A program made the position numbers and the translations under genes. A DNA stretch of 64,000 nt from Hyphomicrobium sp. CS1BSMeth3 (lineage in GTDB: Bacteria; Pseudomonadota; Alphaproteobacteria; Rhizobiales; Hyphomicrobiaceae), in the NCBI RefSeq assembly GCF_900117415.1, contig NZ_FPEI01000004.1, positions 868,001-932,000 of the forward strand. The letters are read 5' to 3'. Under the pieces are notes generated by a model that searched no databases, had not been told where the DNA came from, and was given only the letters and a program-made list of their open reading frames with translations. Within the stretch, counting starts at the first letter, position 1. Each line of letters begins with the position of its first letter. Below, in pieces: positions 36,183 through 44,944 of this stretch.

Positions 36183-37925
36183 ATGGCTGAGAACGACGTC
36201 GATCCCAAGCTCGGACGCATCCGCGATGCCCGCCGCTCGCGGGCCGAACGCCACGCCTCCCTCGTGTTCCGCAAGGCCGGGACATACGGCGCCCGCGCGC
36301 TTCGGCACAAAGGACACGTCGCGCCGGGCAGCCTCACGCGCGGCATGGGCACGGGGCTGCGTGCAGCTGCCGGCCTGATCGCCCCTGGCAGCCGGCGCGT
36401 CATCGTCAAGGCGCGCTACACGCGCATTCTCAATGGCGACCTTGGCGCGGCACGGGCTCATCTCAGGTACATCGTGCGCGACGGCGTCATGCGGGACGGA
36501 GCGCCCGGACAGCTCTATGACGCGAGCGGGGTCGATGTCGACGGCAACGCTTTTCTCGACCGCTCGGCCGACGACCCGCATCAGTTCCGCTTCGTCGTGT
36601 CGGCCGACGAAGGATCTCGGCTCGCGGACCTGAAGCCGTTCATCCGCGATCTCATGGGCCAGATGGAGCGCGACCTCGAGACCAAGCTCGACTGGGTCGC
36701 CGTCGACCACTTCAACACCGGGCACCCCCACACGCACGTCGTCATCCGCGGCCGTGACGATCAGGGGAAGGATCTCGTCATGGCGCGGGACTACATCGCC
36801 CATGGCGTGCGCGCCCGCGCGCAGGCGCTGATCACGCTCGAGCTCGGCCCCGAGACGGAGATCGAGCGCATCCAGAAGCTCTTCAACGAGGTCGGCCAGG
36901 AGCGCTGGACTCGTCTCGACCGCGCGCTCGTCACCCGCGCCAAGGACAACATCTTCGTCGTCACCTCCGATGTTGAGGAGGATCCGACGCAGCACACCTT
37001 GCGTGTCGGACGCCTCAAGACGCTGGAACGGCTCGGGCTCGCGGAGGAGCGCCGGCGCGGCGTGTGGGCGCTCGATCCCAAAATGGACGTCAAGCTGCGA
37101 CAGCTCGGCGAGCGCGCCGATAAGTTCAAAATGATGCAGCGCGCGCTCACGGAGGCCGGCATCGAGCGCGGCGCCGCCGCCCTGGCACTGTTCGAGCGCG
37201 GGCCGCGCAAAGCGCCGCTGCTCGGCAAGGTTGTCGGCGTCGGCCTCGTCGACGAGATCTCCGACCAGACCTGGGTCGTGATCGATGCAGTCGACGGCCG
37301 CGTACACTATGCCGAGCTCGGGCGCTTGAAGCCGGCCGACGTGCCTGTCCGTGGTACTCTCGTGTCGCTCGCCGGCGACGGACTCGACGGCAAGCCGTCA
37401 CCCGTGCCGAAAGTGCAGGAGCTATCGCCGGTCGGACTGCAGGAGCAGGTCGCCTACGACGGTCCGACCTGGCTCGATCAGGGGATCGTTGCCCGCTGGC
37501 AGCCGGAGCCCGGCCTGCCGGGTTTTGCCGCCGAGGTCCGAGCCGCCATCGCAACTCGGGGACGGTGGCTGGAGGAGCGCCAGCTCGCCAGCCACTCCCC
37601 CACCGGCCATATCCAGCCGGCCCAGAGCATGATGCGCACGCTGCGCCAGTCGGAGACCGAGCGCCTGGTACAGTTTATGTCGCGCCAGCTCAAAAGCAGC
37701 TACGCACCTGTCGAGCCGGGCACGCGAATCACTGGCGTCTACGAGCGCGCCATCACGACACCCAGCGGCAGATTGGCTGTTATCCAGCGCGAGGACACAT
37801 TCACGCTCGCGCCGTGGCGGCCGGCGCTCGAGCCGTTCCGAGGCCAGGCAGTTGTTGGGATGATCGGTCCTAACCGGGTGACCTGGGGCTTGGATCGCGG
37901 GCGGGCGCTCCCAGGCCCGAATTGA
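36183..37925 (+). CDS. Relaxase (VirD2-like, DUF3363 family)
   Basis: The protein has 580 residues from the ATG at 36183, which follows GAGAGG. The relaxase three-His metal motif is H-F-N-T-G-H-P-H-T-H-V-V-I-R-G (His181, His183, His185). An upstream block, A-H-L-R-Y-I-V-R-D at about 92-100, contains a Tyr that may be the nicking residue. The remaining 390 residues are the DUF3363 region (W-T-R-L-D-R-A-L, R-L-K-T-L-E-R-L-G-L-A, G-P-T-W-L-D). Such relaxases nick and lead plasmid or integrative-element DNA during conjugation. No coupling protein or mating-pair genes lie in this window. Confidence 0.93.
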   Translation: MAENDVDPKLGRIRDARRSRAERHASLVFRKAGTYGARALRHKGHVAPGSLTRGMGTGLRAAAGLIAPGSRRVIVKARYTRILNGDLGAARAHLRYIVRDGVMRDGAPGQLYDASGVDVDGNAFLDRSADDPHQFRFVVSADEGSRLADLKPFIRDLMGQMERDLETKLDWVAVDHFNTGHPHTHVVIRGRDDQGKDLVMARDYIAHGVRARAQALITLELGPETEIERIQKLFNEVGQERWTRLDRALVTRAKDNIFVVTSDVEEDPTQHTLRVGRLKTLERLGLAEERRRGVWALDPKMDVKLRQLGERADKFKMMQRALTEAGIERGAAALALFERGPRKAPLLGKVVGVGLVDEISDQTWVVIDAVDGRVHYAELGRLKPADVPVRGTLVSLAGDGLDGKPSPVPKVQELSPVGLQEQVAYDGPTWLDQGIVARWQPEPGLPGFAAEVRAAIATRGRWLEERQLASHSPTGHIQPAQSMMRTLRQSETERLVQFMSRQLKSSYAPVEPGTRITGVYERAITTPSGRLAVIQREDTFTLAPWRPALEPFRGQAVVGMIGPNRVTWGLDRGRALPGPN

Positions 37926-38120
37926 TAAGGCAACGCACTTGCAGTCGCTTCAAACCTGGTGCCACCGTATCGGACGTTCAATCGGGCCCGTAGAAGATTG
38001 CTGCCGAGGCGGGTAGGTTAACGAAGACTTGAGCGGACAGAGTCCACGCTCAGGCTGATGCGGCCTCGGGACCGCGTTGTGAGCTAAAGTGGAACAAATA
38101 TCAGCGGCTGGCGGAGCGTC
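37926..38120. other. Gap between relaxase and toxin-antitoxin cassette
   Basis: These 195 bp probably hold the promoter of the cassette. No clear elements were identified. Confidence 0.35.
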
Positions 38121-38843
38121 ATGCAGTTCACGACCACACGCATCATTGTGAGCATGGTGAGCGTCTTCCAGGAGCCTTACCTGCAGCTCGGCGTACAAGC
38201 CAGCGATGTGATGGAGCAGTTTTATAGAGCAATCCAGACACCCGACCGTATCCCGTTGAGGGATCTGATCACATCGGGAGGGACCTCGTACGCAGATCTG
38301 AGACTGACACTCAACACCTTCAGAGGCGGCGGACGGATAGACATCACACCGGGCGCACTCATCGTGGAGTTGAAGGATGTAATCAGCGCAGCCGGGCACG
38401 CCGAGGTCGCCAAGGAGCACCTCCAACTCTGCGAAGACACCGCGCGAAAAGCGCTCAAGGGGCTCGAGATCTCCGAGCGACTTATGCGCGCCGGCATGTG
38501 GGTATCGTGCGAAGGTGGCCGGCCCGCCATGGAGGCATTCCTTGAGGAAAAAGGCAACGCGGCGTTGAAGCTCGAACAGCCGCCTTACAGCGCCTTAAAA
38601 AAAGAGTTCACACTTCAATTCAGCGGACTTGATGCCGCAAGAGCGACAAAGATCAGCCTTGCCTTGGAGCGATCGTCAGTCGCTGACGCGGACCTGTTTG
38701 TGCAGTTCGAGCACACGCGTTACGGTAGCCCGACACTTGCAACGACGGTAACGGAACAGTTCGAGGCTGCCGAGACAGAGCTGCAGGCTCTGATGGGTCA
38801 CATGGGACTGGAGCCAAAGAAAGACGATGCAGCGCAGCCCTGA
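38121..38843 (+). CDS. Unknown protein coupled to an Xre-RES toxin-antitoxin pair
   Basis: The protein has 240 residues and is not recognised. It is soluble with a mix of strands and helices. Features include S-Y-A-D-L-R-L-T-L-N-T-F-R-G-G-G-R-I-D near 60-80, a beta-rich first third, and Y-S-A-L-K-K-E-F-T-L-Q-F in the second half. Its last 17 bases overlap the start of the antitoxin-like gene in another frame, so the two are translationally linked. Xre-RES modules are normally two genes. A third linked protein may be an unrelated partner or an added regulator. Confidence 0.7.
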   Translation: MQFTTTRIIVSMVSVFQEPYLQLGVQASDVMEQFYRAIQTPDRIPLRDLITSGGTSYADLRLTLNTFRGGGRIDITPGALIVELKDVISAAGHAEVAKEHLQLCEDTARKALKGLEISERLMRAGMWVSCEGGRPAMEAFLEEKGNAALKLEQPPYSALKKEFTLQFSGLDAARATKISLALERSSVADADLFVQFEHTRYGSPTLATTVTEQFEAAETELQALMGHMGLEPKKDDAAQP

Positions 38844-39480
38844 GGACAATCGGCAGGTTCGCAACGGTAAGGACGTATCGCTTCCGGTTACGCGACGTGG
38901 CGGTGGCCTCGCCAACACCAATCCCCTTGCGACCTGGGGCTCAAGCTCCTCCGAATCCGAGCTTGGTCCCTACGCCTTCGAGCGGGCGTCGCCATCCGCC
39001 TTCGTCGAAAAGGTGCAGGAGGGATATGAAAGGAGATATGCTCTATTCGAAGTGCACCCAGACCTCATGGTGCGGACGTCTGGGGCGATTTTTGCTCTAC
39101 AGGTCAAGACCGCTCAGCCGAATGCAAGTCCGAGAGCAGCAGGCCAAGTCGTGCTGTTCAGAAAGACTATGGAAGAGTGGGGTTTTACTGGACAAGAGGC
39201 CGCAACACTGCTCGGCTTCGAGTCAGCTTCTGACATTCAAGACATTTATGAGGGTCGCAAGCCCGTTGGCCATCGCGATGCGAACGATCGTTTGCGAGCC
39301 GTCTTGCGCATCGCCGCGGATCTGGACGCGCTCTATCAGGACGCCGCTGTCATTCGGGACTGGTTGAGCGAGCCACAGAACGACCTGGACGGCGCAACGC
39401 CGCGCAGCTTGTTGCTCGAAGGCTCGATGGAGAACCTGCTGCAGGTCAAGTACTACGTCGCGCATTTGTCTGGGCGCTAG
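38827..39480 (+). CDS. Antitoxin, Xre/MbcA/ParS family
   Basis: The protein has 217 residues. Its C-terminal toxin-binding domain reads W-L-S-E-P-Q-N-D-L-D-G-A-T-P-R-S-L-L-L-E-G-S and ends Y-Y-V-A-H-L-S-G-R, matching the MbcA/ParS/Xre (formerly DUF2384) pattern of G-x-x-P-x-x-L-L plus a final Gly. Upstream, F-T-G-Q-E-A-A-T-L-L-G-F looks like a helix-turn-helix. The first 80 residues are an extension beyond a typical antitoxin of this family. The RES toxin gene begins 3 bases after its stop. Antitoxins of this type bind and block the RES toxin and repress the operon. Confidence 0.85.
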   Translation: MQRSPEDNRQVRNGKDVSLPVTRRGGGLANTNPLATWGSSSSESELGPYAFERASPSAFVEKVQEGYERRYALFEVHPDLMVRTSGAIFALQVKTAQPNASPRAAGQVVLFRKTMEEWGFTGQEAATLLGFESASDIQDIYEGRKPVGHRDANDRLRAVLRIAADLDALYQDAAVIRDWLSEPQNDLDGATPRSLLLEGSMENLLQVKYYVAHLSGR

Positions 39481-39483
39481 CGA

Positions 39484-40116
39484 ATGCTGGAAAGCCTGGC
39501 GAGAGTCGCCGCAAGCCATCAAATCTTGCGCCTTGCGAACCTGACCCACGTTGCCGCCTTTGCAGCCAAGAAGGGGCTAACGATCGATGAGGTCACCGAC
39601 GTCATAGCATTCGAGCGTGATGACGTGACCAAGGAGCTCATTGAGAGCCCATTTCAGAGAAAGGCTGTGCTCGGCAACAAATTCGCGCCGTCATCGCGGT
39701 TCTCGGATGGAGAGTGGCCAGTCTTCTACGCGGCTATTGAGCGTGATACGGCCGAGAAGGAGAGCAGTCATCACTATGGACGGAAGGCCGCCGGTGACGC
39801 GACGGCGCAGCGGCCGGTGCACTACTCGCTCGTGCGTTGCACCTTCGAAGGGGAAGTCATCGACTTGGTGGCGAAGCTCGGCGATTGGCCGGAGCTCGTC
39901 AGCGAGGACTACACCTTCTGCAATGGCCTCGGCAAAGAAGCGTGGGACATGGGGCTCGGGGCCTTCCTCGCTCCTTCGGCAAGACGGCCCGGCGGTACGA
40001 CAGTGCCGGCATTTGTTGCCAAGGCACTCTCAAACCCAGTCATTGTATCGACTGTGACGCTCTCATACGACAATGGCGGCACGGTCGTCGAATACAAGAG
40101 CTTACCCGCCTCTTGA
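39484..40116 (+). CDS. RES-domain toxin
   Basis: The protein has 210 residues. The RES signature is visible in order: Arg72 in S-R-F-S-D-G-E, Tyr82 in F-Y-A-A, Glu91/Glu93 in T-A-E-K-E-S-S-H-H, and Ser165 in A-P-S-A-R-R-P-G-G. RES toxins such as MbcT deplete NAD+ by phosphorolysis or hydrolysis. The N-terminal 60 residues precede the usual RES start and may be an extension. It is the third gene of a tightly packed cassette, 3 bases after the antitoxin, in the order antitoxin then toxin that is normal for this family. Confidence 0.87.
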   Translation: MLESLARVAASHQILRLANLTHVAAFAAKKGLTIDEVTDVIAFERDDVTKELIESPFQRKAVLGNKFAPSSRFSDGEWPVFYAAIERDTAEKESSHHYGRKAAGDATAQRPVHYSLVRCTFEGEVIDLVAKLGDWPELVSEDYTFCNGLGKEAWDMGLGAFLAPSARRPGGTTVPAFVAKALSNPVIVSTVTLSYDNGGTVVEYKSLPAS

Positions 40117-40243
40117 CGGTCGGCGTGTCGTGTACGAGGTGTCTGCTCGGCGAACACCATTGGCGTACCGACATAAGTACTAATGTTGGGCGTCTTGCGG
40201 TTGCGGCCAAGCCCAACCGTGCGATCTCGACCCAGCCGGCGAT

Positions 40244-40400
40244 AGCGCGATGGCCGTCTTGACTGCGCGCGCCGCGTTCGCCCAGATCGAGTTGACAGCG
40301 TTGTGGCCACACCTCGGCGATTTCAACGAGGATCTCGTTGCATTCGGCTACGACGCATTGTGGACGAGCCTTTGCCTCACTCGTCTCAGGAGGTCGCTGG
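40244..40400 (+). pseudogene. Remnant of a Toprim-protein C-terminus
   Basis: The translation A-V-L-T-A-R-A-A-F-A-Q-I-E-L-T-A-L followed by H-L-G-D-F-N-E-D-L-V-A-F-G matches the tail of the intact Toprim protein at 47991-49049 (V-A-T-L-T-T-R-A-G-A-A-G-I-E-V-I-A-L, R-L-G-D-F-N-E-D-L-V-A-F-G). DNA identity is also clear over GGCGATTTCAACGAGGA. The upstream part of the gene and its stop are missing. It is a decayed fragment of a second copy. Confidence 0.8.
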
Positions 40401-40605
40401 CTATTTGGCGCTGTAGCTGCGTCACCCAGGCCCAGGGAGGATACGGCCCGGGCCGCCCCCCTTGGACTGTCCCGGGACCGCTGTAAAAGCCGCAGTTCTT
40501 AACCTTGATCCATAACTGTTCGACCATCGGTGGATAGTAGGGAATGATGGTGACAGAGAAGTATTGTCCACTGGCGCGATTAAAAGAGTTTGCCGGGGCG
40601 TTCCA
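40401..40605. other. Gap before the peptidase gene
   Basis: It contains a GC-rich hairpin around 40430-40486 (GGCCCGGGCC palindrome). No other feature is seen. Confidence 0.35.
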
Positions 40606-42180
40606 ATGAAGCAGATGACGCCGAAACAGCAGTCTCGAATTGCTGAGCAGTATGGGGCCATGGTCGCCGGGCTCACCGATGAACTGAAAACAAAACTGGC
40701 CAAGGCATCAGTAGCCGAAAGTAGCGAAGCCGCATTGTTCCGGACGGTGATGGCCAAGCGGGTTGTGGAGCCATCTGCCGAGCTCCCGCCTCTGCCCATG
40801 GAGGATGCCGTCGATGAGCGCATCATCGTGGTCACAGCCGGCGCCCGTCCCGTCGCGCGCATACGCGACAATCAGGTGACAACGGAGTTCATCGGACCGG
40901 ATAGCAAGTCCTGGGGCAAGGTCATCGATGCAAGCAGGAACCTGATCAATCGTGCGATCCCTGCGGTCGGCCGAATTGAGCTCAACAACAGCGACTATCC
41001 CTGGGCCGGAACGGGTTGGATGATCGAACCCGGGATCATCGTGACCAACCGCCATGTCGCGGAGGTCTTTGCCAAGGTCGATCGGCGCACATCTCGGCTG
41101 ATGTTCAAGCCGGGGCTCACAGGCGGGGAGGTGTCGGCCGATATCGATTTTCTCGAAGAAGAAAACCGTCTCGACAGTGCCGAGCATCCAATCACCTCGG
41201 TGCTCTGGATGGCGCCCTCGACCGAAGCGGACGTCGCATTCTTGCAGGTGACCAAGGCAGCCGGCCTGTCTCTTCCGGATCCCATCGAGCTTATCGACCA
41301 TATTCGGCCTGACCAGATCATCGCCGCCATCGGGTATCCCGCAAGGGACCCGAGCATTCGCGACCAGGACCTCGTGCTGAGCATCTTCGGGTCCGATGTC
41401 TACGACAAGAAGCGGTTCTCGCCGGGTAGAGTCATGTCGGTCGATGGTCATCGCATCAAGCACGACTGCTCGACACTCGGCGGCAACTCCGGCTCGGTCT
41501 TGCTCGAGCTGGAGACCGGCCGCGCGATCGGGATTCATCGCGCCGGGCTGGTGGACGACTCGGCCAATCTTGGCGTGACCGCTTCCCATTTGCGGTCGCT
41601 GCTCGCCCGCATCCCGCGCGGAGGTCGTGTGCTCCCAAAGTCCCCGCCGCGTGTGCACGGCAGCGAGGAAACGCAAACGCCCCCACTGCCGCAGCCAATC
41701 CCTGAGGGCTTCCGGATGAAGCTCTACGTTCCGATCGAGATCATCGTCAATGTCGGATCGCCAGTACAGCACCCGACCGCACCAAGTGGCGCCGGAACGC
41801 TCCGCCAAATCATGCCCTGGCAAGGCGACAGCCTCGAAGCGGCGCTGCAGGAAGCAAGAATCCGGTTTGCGTCCTACCCCGGCGTCATCAGCATCCGGCC
41901 GGGCTATCGCTTCAAGAATCGCTGGATCACGGACGAACGCGTCGTAGTGATCGAGATGAAGGAGAAGCGCGCCTTTGGCGACCTCATGGCGACGGGCACA
42001 GCTCCCCTACCCCGCGAGATTCTTGGCGTCGGAGTAGATGTGCGGACGGCACGCTGCCGGATCAGCTGGAGGCGCTCGGCGTCGATCTGGCCGTCCTCGA
42101 ACGTCCGGCTAGGCCGGCCGCCTATACCGAGCCTCCGGGCTACGACGACGAGGACTCGGAGATGGCCTTGGCGCCGGTGA
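40606..42180 (+). CDS. Trypsin-like serine peptidase, frameshifted C-terminus
   Basis: The protein has 524 residues from the ATG at 40606. The frame is open from a TTG at 40564. The trypsin-fold triad is complete: His150 in V-T-N-R-H-V, Asp209 in E-A-D-V-A-F-L, and Ser294 in G-G-N-S-G-S. The first 120 residues are a helical leader, and a domain of unknown type spans about 390-480. At about 42036-42045 the coding character switches to the +2 frame: the last 45 residues here are Arg/Ser-rich, while the other frame reads A-D-G-T-L-P-D-Q-L-E-A-L and runs straight into the phospholipase D domain gene. A single lost base there would split one long peptidase-PLD protein into two, or the two may be translated by frameshifting. 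Confidence 0.82.
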   Translation: MKQMTPKQQSRIAEQYGAMVAGLTDELKTKLAKASVAESSEAALFRTVMAKRVVEPSAELPPLPMEDAVDERIIVVTAGARPVARIRDNQVTTEFIGPDSKSWGKVIDASRNLINRAIPAVGRIELNNSDYPWAGTGWMIEPGIIVTNRHVAEVFAKVDRRTSRLMFKPGLTGGEVSADIDFLEEENRLDSAEHPITSVLWMAPSTEADVAFLQVTKAAGLSLPDPIELIDHIRPDQIIAAIGYPARDPSIRDQDLVLSIFGSDVYDKKRFSPGRVMSVDGHRIKHDCSTLGGNSGSVLLELETGRAIGIHRAGLVDDSANLGVTASHLRSLLARIPRGGRVLPKSPPRVHGSEETQTPPLPQPIPEGFRMKLYVPIEIIVNVGSPVQHPTAPSGAGTLRQIMPWQGDSLEAALQEARIRFASYPGVISIRPGYRFKNRWITDERVVVIEMKEKRAFGDLMATGTAPLPREILGVGVDVRTARCRISWRRSASIWPSSNVRLGRPPIPSLRATTTRTRRWPWRR

Positions 42181-43442
42181 AAGAGAAGATGTCCGCGATC
42201 TTCCACGTCAGTCCCGACGCCGGGTTCGCCAACCTCAAAGCTTTCCTGCAACGGGTCACCAAGAGCCTCACGGCGACGATCTACGAATGGCAGCCCAATC
42301 ACATCAGCGACGTCCTTGAAGCCGCCATGAAACCGTCCGGGCGCTCGCTGCGCATGGTGACGCAAAAGAGAGGCGTTGGAAATTCGGACGCTACCGAGAC
42401 GGCCGTAGAGGACATGAAAGATCGCCTCGGGCGCAAGTTCAAGCACGTGTGGGCGTCAGTTCGCGGTCCACAACGCCTCATCCCGGACTCCTATCACATC
42501 AAGGTCGCATCTCGGGACGGAACGGAGCTGTGGCTGTCGAGCGGGAACTGGAAAGAGTCAAACCAGCCGGTGAACCCGACGAGCGCCACAACACTGCGAA
42601 AATTCAATCGCGAGTGGCACGCCGTCGTGACGAATGAGCGGCTCGCCACGCTCTTCCAGAAATACATCGAGTACGACTTCCGCCAAGCGACTCGGTTTCC
42701 GTTGGAGGAGCGCGAAGCCGTGGGCGTTCCGGACATCGAGCTCTTCGTCCCGGACGATGCTCTTGCCGAGAGCCTGGAGCGGGTGCCCTTGGTCACCTAT
42801 GATGATGAGCTCATCATCGACAACGAAGTGCTCGATATTCAACCCCTGCTGACACCGGACAGAGACAGCGAGGGGCAGCGCATGTTCATGCGGTTTGCTA
42901 CCGATATGGTGCAGCGGGCGGCCCACAGTCTCTACATCCAGAACCAGTCATTCTCGCTGACGGACGCGAATAACCCAGAATTCGACGCCTTCTTCGAGGC
43001 GGTGAAGCAGAAGCAGAAGAGCATCGAGGACGTTCGCATCATCTTCAGGGACGCCCGCGATTACGGTCGCCCGAGCGACCTCGAAAGGCAGCAGGCCCTC
43101 TTAGAACGCCTGAAGGATGCCGGCTTCGACGTGTCTCCCGATGCCATGCGCCTCCAGCCGAAATGTCATACCAAGGGGATCATTGTCGATGGCAGAGAGG
43201 TGCTCCTCGGAAGCCAGAACCTGACCAACGGTGGCAGCCTCTTCAATCGGGATGCCAGCCTCCTCATCCGGTCGCCTAAGGTCGCGGCCTTCTTCGAAAC
43301 GATCTTCCTCTACGATTGGGAGAATCTCGCTCACAATGAGGCCGACGAGCGCGTCGGCGGTATCCGCCGGGCTCTTCCCGGAGAGCCTACGCCACCCGGC
43401 TTCAGGCGAGTCAGGCTTTCCGATCTATTGGCTGGCGCGTGA
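42162..43442 (+). CDS. Phospholipase D-type nuclease (two HKD motifs)
   Basis: The protein has 426 residues from the ATG at 42162, though the same frame is coding-like from about 42042, upstream of this start. Two HKD-type motifs are present: Y-H-I-K-V...S-S-G-N-W (His112, Lys114, Asn129) and C-H-T-K-G...G-S-Q-N-L (His336, Lys338, Asn353). Two such motifs in one chain make a complete PLD-superfamily active site, used by lipases and by nucleases such as Nuc. No signal peptide is seen, so a nuclease is more likely than a secreted lipase. It is preceded by a peptidase from which it is separated only by the frameshift. Peptidase-PLD combinations occur in conflict systems, which is inferred here. 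Confidence 0.88.
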   Translation: MALAPVKEKMSAIFHVSPDAGFANLKAFLQRVTKSLTATIYEWQPNHISDVLEAAMKPSGRSLRMVTQKRGVGNSDATETAVEDMKDRLGRKFKHVWASVRGPQRLIPDSYHIKVASRDGTELWLSSGNWKESNQPVNPTSATTLRKFNREWHAVVTNERLATLFQKYIEYDFRQATRFPLEEREAVGVPDIELFVPDDALAESLERVPLVTYDDELIIDNEVLDIQPLLTPDRDSEGQRMFMRFATDMVQRAAHSLYIQNQSFSLTDANNPEFDAFFEAVKQKQKSIEDVRIIFRDARDYGRPSDLERQQALLERLKDAGFDVSPDAMRLQPKCHTKGIIVDGREVLLGSQNLTNGGSLFNRDASLLIRSPKVAAFFETIFLYDWENLAHNEADERVGGIRRALPGEPTPPGFRRVRLSDLLAGA

Positions 43443-43936
43443 CACCTCGTGGGTTGCGCATCCGTAGTGAGCCCGAACTGTCCATCTGCGCGTTGAAGCT
43501 TCTCGGTCTCACGTTCGAGCGTGTCACGACATCGCCGAAAGTTAGTTAGTTCATTTGTTCTAACTGACAAATGCGCAGCGCACTTTCGCAAGCCGGCACA
43601 CCTGCTCTTGGCTTATGCGCACGCTAGTCCGGATCGTGGATACGGACATTCGTAACCATACAATTGCGGCGTTCGTGTTTCTTTTGGGCGCCTTCGCGGC
43701 CGCCTATGGCGGCCGCTATCGGGCCCTACCTCGCGGTCTGCGGCCGCTCGCCCGAGCCCCGCACGGCGGGTCTCGGCCCTTCGGGTTACGGTCAGCCGGG
43801 CGCGGACCATGACGTCACGATGTTTCCGGTGCACAAAAATCCATGTCGTTGATCAACCGGCCGCGAACACAACGCGTTCATTCGACGGCCAGCGGCCGGC
43901 TGCCGCGGACAGAGTCAGAGGAAAGCTGCGGTCGGC
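43443..43936. other. Gap between cargo and ArdC
   Basis: This 494-bp gap contains the GC-rich module at 43681-43817 and then leader DNA of ardC. No gene is evident. Confidence 0.45.
43681..43817. repeat. GC-rich palindromic intergenic module, copy 4
   Basis: GCGGCCGCCTATGGCGGCCGC is followed by CCGAGCCCCGCACGGCGGGTC and, after 30 bp, CCATGACGTCACGATG. The last segment resembles CCATGACGTTACGA at 17351 in copy 1, so the modules share both the palindromic part and its right flank. Confidence 0.6.
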
Positions 43937-43982
43937 GCGACGGGCTGAAGGGGTGAGAGAGAGGCTCTCGCCGGCCCGTCGC
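43937..43982 (+). promoter_or_regulatory. Nested hairpin leader of ardC
   Basis: The outer stem is 9 bp and perfect (GCGACGGGC / GCCCGTCGC). The inner stem is GGTGAGAG / CTCTCGCC with one G-T pair. It ends 11 bases before the ATG, over the ribosome-binding site GGAG. The same two-stem layout with different bases precedes parB. Confidence 0.75.
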
Positions 43983-43993
43983 GGAGACCCGCG

Positions 43994-44944
43994 ATGTCCA
44001 GATCGACCAAGCGTGCCCGTTCCAGCGACAACCGGACGAACTTCTACGACGACATTACCAACAAGATCATCGGCGAGCTCGAGAAGGGCCGCTTTCCCTG
44101 GGTGCAGCCCTGGGGAACGCCCTCGGCCAAGGCGCAGCTCGCCATGCCGAAGAACGCATCGACGAACCGAACTTACGCCGGCATTAATGTGCTGATCCTC
44201 TGGGGCGAGGTGATCGAGAAGGGTTACGCCGGCCAGAGCTGGCTGACCTACCGCCAGGCCTTGGCGCTTGGTGGTCACGTGCGTGAAGGAGAACACGGCA
44301 CCACCGTCGTCTATGCCGACCGCTTCATTCCCGATGATGCGAAGCGGCATGCCGCGCGGAGCGGCGGAGAAGCACGGGCCATTCCGTTCTTGAAGCGCTT
44401 CACGGTCTTCAACACCGATCAGTGTGATAGCCTGCCAGAGAAGTTCGCAACGGCCGCACCGCCTCCGCCGCCGGGCACCATTGAGCCGCGCGTCGAGGCA
44501 TTGATCAAGGCGACGGGCATCGACTTCCGCATAGGCGGCAATCGCGCCTTCTATGCGTCTTCCGCAGATTACGTGCAGGTGCCGCCGCCGGCTGCGTTCT
44601 TCGAGCCGATCAATTGGCACCGCACCGCGCTGCACGAGCTCGGTCACGCCTCGGGGCACAGCTCGCGACTCAACCGCGACCTCTCGGGTTCCTTCGGATC
44701 GCGCAAGTATGCCTTCGAGGAGCTCGTCGCCGAAATGAATGCTGCTTTCTGCTGCGCTTCGCTCGGCATCTCGCCAACGGTGCGGCACGCCGACTACCTC
44801 GGATCGTGGTTGGACGTCTTGCGCGAGGACTCGCGCGCGATCGTCCGTGCCGCCTCGCTCGCGAGCAAATCTTCGGACTACTTGCTCGCCTTCCTGCCGG
44901 AAGAGGACGATGTGTGCGTGTCTGGACGGAGGACCGCGGCATGA
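43994..44944 (+). CDS. ardC: ArdC-type antirestriction protein (DUF1738/zincin-like)
   Basis: The protein has 316 residues. The N-terminal single-stranded DNA-binding domain (ArdC N-domain) shows F-Y-D-D-I-T-N-K-I-I, F-P-W-V-Q-P-W-G and N-R-T-Y-A-G-I-N-V-L. The C-terminal zincin-like metallopeptidase domain has A-L-H-E-L-G-H-A-S-G-H (His214, Glu215, His218 as H-E-x-x-H) and a later E-E-L-V-A-E. Such proteins protect incoming DNA from restriction during conjugation. The DUF2958 gene starts within its stop codon (ATGA), so the two are coupled. A strong hairpin leader precedes it. Confidence 0.93.
   Translation: MSRSTKRARSSDNRTNFYDDITNKIIGELEKGRFPWVQPWGTPSAKAQLAMPKNASTNRTYAGINVLILWGEVIEKGYAGQSWLTYRQALALGGHVREGEHGTTVVYADRFIPDDAKRHAARSGGEARAIPFLKRFTVFNTDQCDSLPEKFATAAPPPPPGTIEPRVEALIKATGIDFRIGGNRAFYASSADYVQVPPPAAFFEPINWHRTALHELGHASGHSSRLNRDLSGSFGSRKYAFEELVAEMNAAFCCASLGISPTVRHADYLGSWLDVLREDSRAIVRAASLASKSSDYLLAFLPEEDDVCVSGRRTAA

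Noticed and set aside
36156-37307. 383-codon frame antisense to the relaxase
   Set aside because: It is an antisense shadow of a well-supported gene.
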